A DNA stretch of 10,864 nucleotides from assembly GCA_036009105.1 (NCBI GenBank), contig DASYMJ010000251.1:1-10864 (forward strand), in the 5' to 3' direction. Below are positions 1-4,991 of this stretch, piece by piece. The notes below the pieces were generated by a model, which worked only from the letters and a program-made list of their open reading frames with translations, searched no databases and was not told the DNA's origin. A program made the translations under genes and the position numbers. The stretch comes from JAFAVZ01 sp036009105. Its GTDB lineage: Bacteria > Acidobacteriota > Thermoanaerobaculia > Gp7-AA8. The first letter of the stretch is position 1; each line of letters begins with the position of its first letter.

Positions 1-4
1 GCCG

Positions 5-304
5 ATGCAGATCACTGTGCCCCACAACACGACGAAACAGGACGCACGGCAGCGCGTGGAGCAGAAGCTGGAGGAGCTTCAGCGCCAGTACGGCAGCTAC
101 GCCAGCGACGTGGACAAGAACTGGAACGGCGACACCCTCGCCTTCGAGGTGAAGGCGCGCGGGTTCACCGGCAAAGGGACGGTGGAGATCACCGATAGCG
201 AGGTGATCCTGAACGGCAAGCTGCCGCTGCTGGCCAAGCCGTTCGAGCCGAGGATCAAGGCCGCCGTGGAGCAGGAAGCGGCGCAACTCTTCCGCAAAGC
301 GTGA
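5..304 (+). CDS. Polyhydroxyalkanoic acid system (PHA_gran_rgn) family protein
   Basis: A 99-residue cytoplasmic protein that I recognise as the small PHA-granule-region family. Members are found near polyhydroxyalkanoate synthesis genes in many bacteria, but their biochemical role is not established. Seen in the sequence: a short N-terminal strand (MQITVPHN), an amphipathic helix rich in charge and Gln (residues about 12-30), a beta-rich middle (WNGDTLAFEVKARGFTGKGTVEI, about residues 40-63), the stretch LNGKLPLLAKPFEPRIKAAV, and a C-terminal helix ending in LFRKA. Length and the strand-helix-beta-helix layout match the family. The ATG at position 5 puts the N-terminus where family members begin, but only four bases precede it, so no ribosome-binding site can be judged. 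No PHA synthase or phasin gene lies in the window, so a link to granules is family-based inference only. Confidence 0.8.
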   Translation: MQITVPHNTTKQDARQRVEQKLEELQRQYGSYASDVDKNWNGDTLAFEVKARGFTGKGTVEITDSEVILNGKLPLLAKPFEPRIKAAVEQEAAQLFRKA

Positions 305-328
305 GGGCCGGCTTTCGCCGGCCCCCTC
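303..328. terminator. Strong GC hairpin between convergent genes, probable terminator
   Basis: A perfect 8-bp stem (GGGCCGGC / GCCGGCCC, 305-312 and 317-324) closes a TTTC loop. It starts at the stop codon of the 5-304 gene and ends just before the stop of the convergent 330-551 gene. There is no clear T-run on either side (CCTCGTTACT follows on the + strand), so it is not a textbook intrinsic terminator. Position and stability still make a bidirectional transcript end the likeliest role. Confidence 0.6.
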
Positions 329-329
329 G

Positions 330-551
330 TTACTGAACTCTGAAGATCTTCTTCAGGGCGTCGACGTTCGGGTCGACGTAGGTGCGGCCATCCACTTCGA
401 CGGCCGGGTCGGTCCCGAGATGGAACGTGTGCGACGGCGTTACTGCCTGGTCCGGCTGCACGAGCTCGTGGTCGACGTGAAACTGATGCAGAAACCCCTC
501 GATGAGGGTCGTCTTCTGCTTTTTACTGCCGGGGAAAAACCTGACGGTCAT
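330..551 (-). CDS. Small Cys-free protein, possibly degenerate thioredoxin/glutaredoxin-like
   Basis: A 73-residue hypothetical protein. The reading frame extends upstream to 635, but the ATG at 551 is chosen because a purine-rich Shine-Dalgarno-like stretch (GGGAGGGGGAGAA) directly precedes it, while the upstream extension is Pro/Gly/Arg-rich and would overlap the promoter. I do not recognise the family with confidence. The layout hints at a thioredoxin/glutaredoxin fold: a first strand (TVRFF), a loop GSKKQK at residues 8-13 where a CxxC would sit, a helix, a second strand (HVDHELVQ), then DPAVEVDG (48-55), which resembles the cis-Pro strand, and a final helix (DALKKIF). It has no cysteine, so redox activity is not expected. 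It is a monocistronic gene with its own promoter, downstream of the ABC exporter genes on the same strand. Confidence 0.6.
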   Translation of the reverse strand: MTVRFFPGSKKQKTTLIEGFLHQFHVDHELVQPDQAVTPSHTFHLGTDPAVEVDGRTYVDPNVDALKKIFRVQ

Positions 552-606
552 TTCTCCCCCTCCCTTCCCACCCGGTGGTGGTCTTGTTCGCTTGTTGAGT
601 ATGCGA

Positions 607-635
607 ACGGTATTCCTACGTTTTACGGATGTCAA
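607..635 (-). promoter_or_regulatory. Sigma-70-type promoter for the 73-residue protein gene
   Basis: On the minus strand a perfect -35 hexamer TTGACA (635 to 630) is followed after 17 bp by TACCGT (612 to 607), which keeps the first two and last bases of the -10 consensus. The local sequence is AT-richer than its surroundings. It lies in the 107-bp gap between the stop of the upstream ABC gene and the 551 start, leaving a leader of roughly 50 nt. The -35 is convincing and the -10 is weak. Confidence 0.5.
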
Positions 636-658
636 ATAAGCAACGTTTCGTGGAGAAG

Positions 659-2503
659 CTAAGCTGTAACCGCTTCTCTGTACTGGATCTCGTACAACTT
701 CCGGTACAGCCCGCCGAACTGCATCAGCTCCTCATGCGTGCCGCGCTCGCGAATCTCCCCATGGTGGAACACGAGGATGGTATCGGCGGAGCGGATGGTC
801 GAGAGGCGGTGGGCAATGACCAGCGACGTCCGGCCGGCGAGCAGGGTCTGGATCGCTTCCTGGATCAGCCGCTCGGTCTCCGTATCGATGGAGGACGTCG
901 CTTCGTCGAGGATGAGCACCGGCGGGTTGAACGCCAATGCGCGGGCGAAGGACAGTAACTGCTTCTCCCCCACGGAAAGTCCCGCCCCCCGCTCCCGCAC
1001 CTCCGACCGGTACCCATCGGGCAGGCGGGAAATGAACCGGTCGGCCTGCACCCGCCGCGCCGCCTCGTTCACGGCGGCGTCGGTAATGGCCGGGTCGCCG
1101 AGGGAGATGTTCTGGCCGATGGTGCCGGTGAAGAGGAAGAAATCCTGCTGCACGATGGCGAAGAGGCGGCGCAGCGAGGCGAGGGTGTACTGGCGGATGT
1201 CCACGCCATTGATCAGGATCTGCCCGCTCTGCGGCTCGTAGAAGCGGAGGAGCAGCGCGGTGACCGTCGTTTTGCCGGCGCCGGTGTGCCCCACCAGCGC
1301 CACCCGCTCGCCGCGGTTGACCCGGAAGGAGATGTTGCGCAGCACCCACTCCCCTTCCTTGTACGCGAACGAGACGTCGCGGAACTCGATGGACTGGAGT
1401 TGCGCGGCCTGGAGCGGCCCTTCATCCAGCACCTTGACCGGCGTGTCGAGCAGATGGAAGACCCGCTCGCTGGCGGCCATGGCGGCCTGCAGGATGTTGT
1501 ACTTTTCTGACAGATCGCTGATCGGCTCGTAGAACCTTTGGGCGTACGTGAAAAACGCGACCAGCGCGCCGACGGAGAGCGTCCCCTGGATGACCTGCCC
1601 GCCGCCGTACCAGACGATGAGCGCGATGCCCACCGTCTCGATCAGCTCGATGAGCGGATAGAAGACCGAGTAGTAGAAGACCGAGTCGAGGTTCGCGTCC
1701 CGATGGCGCACGTTGAGGGTGTCGAACTTCGCGGCCTGGTCCTGCTGCCGGTTGAAGAGCTGCACCGTCGACATGCCGGAGATGTGCTCCTGCAGGAAGG
1801 CGTTGATGGCCGCGATGCGCACGCGCACCTGGCGGTAGGTGATGCGCGCGCCGCGCCGGAACCAGATGGAGACGAGCACGATGCCCGGCGTGATGGAGAA
1901 GAGGACGAGCGCCATCCGCCAGTTCATCCAGAAGAGCGCGATGACGATGCCGAGCAGGACCACGATGTCTCCGAAGATGGAGACGAAGCCGGCGGTGACC
2001 ATCTCGTTGAGCGCGTCGACGTCGGTGGTGACGCGGGTCATCAATCGGCCCACCGGGTTGCGGTCGAAGAACTGCACGTCCAGCCGCTGCAGATGCCCGA
2101 AGATCTGCTTGCGCAGGTCGTACATGATGTACTGCCCCATCAGGTTCATCATGACCATCTGGGTGTAGAGGACGATGAAGCCGAGGATGAGCGCGGTGAG
2201 GTAGAGCAGCGAGGCGACGGTGATGCCGTGCATCGGCTCGAGCGACCAGCCCTGCGCCTGCAGGAACTGCCCGATCCGCGCGCTGATGCCGATCGGATGC
2301 GCCCCCCGCAACGGCTTCACGAACAGGTCGATGGAAACGGCGATGATGGCCGGCCCGACGATCTCCAGCGCGGAGGAGAGGATGATCAACCCCACCGAGG
2401 TGATGGTGCGCAGCCGGTACGGTTTCAAATACCGCAACAGCCGGCGGGCAAGCTTCGGATCGAAGGCTTTGGCGGCTTCGTCTTCGTGGCGTTCGTCGGG
2501 CAT
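659..2503 (-). CDS. ABC exporter half-transporter (TMD-NBD), subunit with catalytic Glu
   Basis: A 614-residue inner-membrane ABC exporter half-transporter: an N-terminal membrane domain of about six helices (residues about 33-345) and a C-terminal ATPase domain (about 370-605). Visible motifs are Walker A GHTGAGKTT (405-413), Q-loop Gln453, signature LSVGE (509-513, departing from LSGGQ), Walker B VLILDE with catalytic Glu534, and the switch His565 (IAHRLS). A good catalytic Glu with a degraded signature is what one partner of a heterodimeric exporter shows. The complementary pattern is in the gene just upstream, 74 bp away on the same strand. The substrate cannot be read from sequence; drug, lipid or peptide export are all possible for this MsbA/BmrCD-like class. 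The ATG at 2503 has no Shine-Dalgarno site: a heptamer repeat occupies the leader. The next Met (residue 91) would remove the first helix, so 2503 is kept. Confidence 0.93.
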   Translation of the reverse strand: MPDERHEDEAAKAFDPKLARRLLRYLKPYRLRTITSVGLIILSSALEIVGPAIIAVSIDLFVKPLRGAHPIGISARIGQFLQAQGWSLEPMHGITVASLLYLTALILGFIVLYTQMVMMNLMGQYIMYDLRKQIFGHLQRLDVQFFDRNPVGRLMTRVTTDVDALNEMVTAGFVSIFGDIVVLLGIVIALFWMNWRMALVLFSITPGIVLVSIWFRRGARITYRQVRVRIAAINAFLQEHISGMSTVQLFNRQQDQAAKFDTLNVRHRDANLDSVFYYSVFYPLIELIETVGIALIVWYGGGQVIQGTLSVGALVAFFTYAQRFYEPISDLSEKYNILQAAMAASERVFHLLDTPVKVLDEGPLQAAQLQSIEFRDVSFAYKEGEWVLRNISFRVNRGERVALVGHTGAGKTTVTALLLRFYEPQSGQILINGVDIRQYTLASLRRLFAIVQQDFFLFTGTIGQNISLGDPAITDAAVNEAARRVQADRFISRLPDGYRSEVRERGAGLSVGEKQLLSFARALAFNPPVLILDEATSSIDTETERLIQEAIQTLLAGRTSLVIAHRLSTIRSADTILVFHHGEIRERGTHEELMQFGGLYRKLYEIQYREAVTA

Positions 2504-2577
2504 GGCGTCAGTTGTCAGTTGTCAGTTGTCAGTTGTCGGTCTCTACGGATCACCGACAACTGACCACCGACAACTGG
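2504..2577. repeat. Heptamer tandem repeat with inverted copies filling the inter-ABC gap
   Basis: Four perfect tandem copies of the 7-mer TCAGTTG run from 2508 to 2535. The last runs into CGGT and forms the left arm of a 13-bp perfect inverted repeat: GTCAGTTGTCGGT (2528-2540), an 11-nt loop, then ACCGACAACTGAC (2552-2564). A further copy, ACCGACAACTGG (2566-2577), follows and abuts the stop codon of the upstream ABC gene. Almost the whole 74-bp gap is therefore one repeat element. It can fold into a hairpin in the ABC operon mRNA and takes the place where the ribosome-binding site of the 659-2503 gene should be. Short heptameric repeats of this kind are known as dispersed elements in some bacterial genomes. 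Whether this one is dispersed here cannot be seen from the window. Confidence 0.85.
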
Positions 2578-4323
2578 TCAGGCAATCTCCTCGATCTCCG
2601 CTTCCAGCGTCTGTCTTCGATACAGGTCCGCGTAGTAGCCGTCGTGGGCGAGGAGCGACTCGTGGGTGCCTCGCTCCACGATGCGGCCTTCGTCCAGCAC
2701 GATGATGTGATCGGCATCCTTTACCGACGAAACGCGGTGGGAGACGATCAGCACCGTCCGCCCCCGCCGCACCGAGCGCAGCGCCTGGAGGATTCTCTCC
2801 TCCGTAGAGGTGTCTACGGCGCTGAGAGAGTCGTCCAGGATGAGGATGGCCGGATCGCGAACCAGGGCCCGGGCGATCGCGGTGCGCTGCTTCTGCCCGC
2901 CGGAGAGGGTGATGCCGCGCTCGCCGATCACGGTCTCCAGCCCCTTGGGGAAGGTGGTGACGTCCTCCTCCAGGCCGGCCAGGTTCGCGGCGTCGCGCAC
3001 CTCTTCGTCCGTCGCGGTGCCGCGGCCGAAGCGGATGTTCTCCGCCAGCGACTCGGAGAAGAGGAACGTCTCCTGCGGGACAACTCCCGTCCAGGTGCGC
3101 AGTTGCGCGATCGGAATGGTCTCGATGGGACGCCCGTCGAGGAAGATCGTGCCGGGCGGCGGCTCGAAGGTGCGGGTGATGAGCGCGAGCAGCGTCGACT
3201 TGCCGCTGCCCGTCCGCCCCACGATGCCCACCGTCTGGCCATGCCGCACCGAGAGGTCGATGTCCTGCAGCACCGCCCGCCCTTCCGCGGTGTAGCCGAA
3301 GGTCAGGTCGCGGATCTCGATGTCGCCCTTCACCTCCCCCTCCACCGGCTCCCCTTCGAGCTCTCCTACGCCCGGTAGCACGCTCCACACCTCGTGGAGC
3401 CGCTGCATGGAGGCCATGCCCCGCTGGAAGAGGTTGATGACCCAGCCGAGAGCGATCAGGGGCCAGATCATCCGGCCGAGGTAGAACTGGAAGGCGACGA
3501 AATCGCCCAGGGTCATGGTGCCGGCCACGATGCGGCGGGTACCGAGGTAGAAGATGATGACGAACATCACCCCGATCAGGGCGTGCAGGGAGGGATAGAA
3601 AGTGGCGGTGAGCCGGATCAGCGAGCGGTTCTTGTCCACGTACTCGCGGTTCGCGCTCTTGAAGTGCTCCAGCTCGTTGCCCTCCTGGCCGAACGCCCGG
3701 ACCACGCGCACGCCGGCCAGGTTCTCCTGCACGCGCGCGGAGAGGTCGCCGAAGTTGTCCTGCACGTCCTTGTAGCGGACGTGCATCCGCTCGCCGAAGA
3801 TCTTCACCAGCGTGGCCACCACCGGGACGGCGAGCAATGCCACCAGCGCCATCAACTTGTCGAGGCGCTGCATCATGACGAAGGCGCCGATCACGACCAG
3901 CACTGAAGACAAGGTGTACATCACCGCCGGCCCGACCAGCATGCGCACGGAGGAAAGATCGCTCGTGGCCCGCGACATCAGGTCGCCGGTCCGCTGCTCC
4001 TGGTAATACGACAGCGGCAGGGTCTGCAGGTGGCCGTAGAAGTCGTTGCGCATGTCGTACTCGATGCGCCGCGACACGCCGATGATGATCCGGCGCTGCA
4101 GGAAGAGGAACGCCCCCTCGATCGCGGCCGCCGCGATGAGCATCAGCCCGTAGCGCACGAGCTGGGCGCGGGTGAACGCCCTGGCCAGGGTGTCGACGGC
4201 GCTGCCGACGATCAGCGGCTTCATCAGCGAGAAGCCGGCCGAGCCGATGACGCAGAGCGCGCCGATGCCGAGCGATTTTTTGTACAGGCGGAGGTAGTGA
4301 ATGAGGCGCTGGCGCGGGCTCAT
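2578..4323 (-). CDS. ABC exporter half-transporter (TMD-NBD), subunit with degenerate Walker B Asp
   Basis: A 581-residue ABC exporter half-transporter, predicted partner of the 659-2503 product. The open frame extends to 4413, but the ATG at 4323 is chosen: it overlaps the upstream stop as ATGA and has a perfect AGGAGGT six bases upstream (4336-4330). Membrane domain about residues 10-315, ATPase domain about 335-575. Motifs: Walker A GRTGSGKST (369-377), Q-loop Gln417, canonical signature LSGGQ (473-477), Walker B ILILDD, where Asp498 replaces the catalytic Glu, and switch His529 (VSHRVS). In the BmrCD/TM287-288 type of heterodimer, one site is degenerate because a Walker B Asp faces a degraded signature. 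Here Asp498 would face LSVGE of the partner, and LSGGQ would complete the partner's intact site. Substrate unknown. Third gene of the 659-4961 operon. Confidence 0.93.
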   Translation of the reverse strand: MSPRQRLIHYLRLYKKSLGIGALCVIGSAGFSLMKPLIVGSAVDTLARAFTRAQLVRYGLMLIAAAAIEGAFLFLQRRIIIGVSRRIEYDMRNDFYGHLQTLPLSYYQEQRTGDLMSRATSDLSSVRMLVGPAVMYTLSSVLVVIGAFVMMQRLDKLMALVALLAVPVVATLVKIFGERMHVRYKDVQDNFGDLSARVQENLAGVRVVRAFGQEGNELEHFKSANREYVDKNRSLIRLTATFYPSLHALIGVMFVIIFYLGTRRIVAGTMTLGDFVAFQFYLGRMIWPLIALGWVINLFQRGMASMQRLHEVWSVLPGVGELEGEPVEGEVKGDIEIRDLTFGYTAEGRAVLQDIDLSVRHGQTVGIVGRTGSGKSTLLALITRTFEPPPGTIFLDGRPIETIPIAQLRTWTGVVPQETFLFSESLAENIRFGRGTATDEEVRDAANLAGLEEDVTTFPKGLETVIGERGITLSGGQKQRTAIARALVRDPAILILDDSLSAVDTSTEERILQALRSVRRGRTVLIVSHRVSSVKDADHIIVLDEGRIVERGTHESLLAHDGYYADLYRRQTLEAEIEEIA

Positions 4324-4697
4324 GGGGCGACCTCCTCGCGCAACGGCAGGCGTTTCATCTCCTGCAGTGTGATGCGTAAGACGCTCCCCAGGGTGAAGCC
4401 GGTTGGAAAACAATGCGGGATGCGGATGCCGGCGCCGCTCAGCTCCAGAAAGTCGAGGGGCGGGCGGCGCCGGGCCAGCACGAACAGCAGCTTGCGGGGG
4501 AGGTCTTCCCGGTCATCGGCGTTGAGGTGCAGCGGCTGGAGGTAGTAGCCGAAATGCATCTCCCGCAGCTGCGGCACGCCTCCCGCGAACTCGGGCAGGG
4601 TGACGCTGAGGGACAGGGAGCCGAAGATCCAGTTCTCCTGCGCGAACTCGCCGCGCCAGTGGTCTTCGTCCTCTTCGGTGAGGTGTTCGAGGCGCAT
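4320..4697 (-). CDS. Conserved-looking hypothetical protein in ABC exporter operon
   Basis: A 125-residue protein I do not recognise. It has no signal peptide, no obvious membrane segment and no cofactor motif. The N-terminal part is acidic (EHLTEEDEDHWRGEF), then a beta-like stretch (NWIFGSLSLSVTLPEF), an aromatic patch (REMHFGYYLQPLHL) and a more basic C-terminal half with alternating strands (KLLFVLARRRPPLDFLEL). It is probably a soluble cytoplasmic accessory protein. Its TGA overlaps the ABC gene start as ATGA, and its ATG starts three bases after the stop of the preceding small gene, so the three genes are almost certainly co-translated. No Shine-Dalgarno site precedes its ATG, which fits translational coupling. 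GC-biased codon use in this frame and perfect operon packing are the main support for it being real. Confidence 0.75.
   Translation of the reverse strand: MRLEHLTEEDEDHWRGEFAQENWIFGSLSLSVTLPEFAGGVPQLREMHFGYYLQPLHLNADDREDLPRKLLFVLARRRPPLDFLELSGAGIRIPHCFPTGFTLGSVLRITLQEMKRLPLREEVAP
4330..4336 (-). promoter_or_regulatory. Ribosome-binding site fixing the 4323 start
   Basis: AGGAGGT on the minus strand (4336 to 4330), six nucleotides before the ATG at 4323. It lies inside the end of the 4320-4697 gene, whose TGA overlaps the ATG. It is the best Shine-Dalgarno site in the window and decides against the longer 4413 start. Confidence 0.85.
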
Positions 4698-4700
4698 GTG

Positions 4701-4961
4701 CTACTGCGCCAACTTCCGGAGGCCCGCCACGATTTCCTCGAGCTTCGCCTGATGGAAAGCGTTGACCTCGCCCTGCAGCTCTGCCGCGGGCATTCCGCTG
4801 AGGTCGGCGGTGTAGAGCTTCTTCAGCGCGCCGCCGAGGTAGATCTTCGTTTCGATCCGCCAGGAGGGCCTCTCGAAGAACTCGGTCTGGACGGTGAGCT
4901 TCTTCGCCCCGACGTCTAGCGCGTCGAGGCGCCCCATGGGCGGGTTCGGGAGGTCCGGCAT
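4701..4961 (-). CDS. Small hypothetical protein, first gene of the ABC exporter operon
   Basis: An 86-residue protein of unknown function. The ATG at 4961 is preferred. A GTG at 4970 (three residues longer) would sit only one base from AGGA, and another in-frame ATG at 4937 lacks any ribosome-binding site. Visible features: a Pro-rich N-terminus, a beta-like stretch (KKLTVQTEFFERPSWRIETKIYLGG, about residues 20-44), then KKLYTADLSG and a C-terminal amphipathic helix with charged heptads (about residues 56-86). No Cys, no membrane segment. The beta-then-helix layout could suit a partner of its neighbour (4320-4697) or of the transporter ATPase domain, but that is a guess. It is transcribed divergently from the NACHT gene with only about 30 bp between start codons. 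Confidence 0.7.
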   Translation of the reverse strand: MPDLPNPPMGRLDALDVGAKKLTVQTEFFERPSWRIETKIYLGGALKKLYTADLSGMPAAELQGEVNAFHQAKLEEIVAGLRKLAQ

Positions 4962-4970
4962 CGGCTGCAC

Positions 4971-4976
4971 ATCCTA
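4971..4976 (-). promoter_or_regulatory. Possible -10 element for the ABC operon
   Basis: TAGGAT on the minus strand (4976 to 4971) fits the TANNNT -10 pattern. It ends nine bases before the ATG at 4961, so transcription would start two or three bases ahead of the start codon. No good -35 is seen. The same bases contain the only AGGA upstream of 4961, so a ribosome-binding role is an alternative. Confidence 0.3.
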
Positions 4977-4979
4977 CGG

Positions 4980-4985
4980 CAGAAT
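4980..4985 (+). promoter_or_regulatory. Possible -10 element for a leaderless NACHT mRNA
   Basis: CAGAAT matches four of six TATAAT bases, including the key A2 and T6. It ends six bases before the ATG at 4992, so the expected start site is the ATG itself. There is no Shine-Dalgarno sequence upstream of 4992 and no clear -35, so the call rests on spacing. Confidence 0.25.
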
Positions 4986-4991
4986 ACCCGG

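Noticed and set aside
1538..2563. 341-codon open frame on the + strand, antisense to the 659-2503 ABC gene
   Set aside because: Its composition (long runs of Asp, Glu, His, Arg) is typical of the shadow of a GC-rich gene. It has no domain, while the opposite strand encodes clear ABC motifs.
2508..2577. CRISPR-like array from repeated TCAGTTG units
   Set aside because: Units are 7 bp and contiguous, with no spacers of regular length and no cas genes, so it is a short tandem and inverted repeat.
4324..4413. 30-residue N-terminal extension of the 2578-4323 ABC gene
   Set aside because: The perfect AGGAGGT and ATGA overlap at 4323 decide the start. The extension has no membrane or transporter character and lies within the upstream gene.
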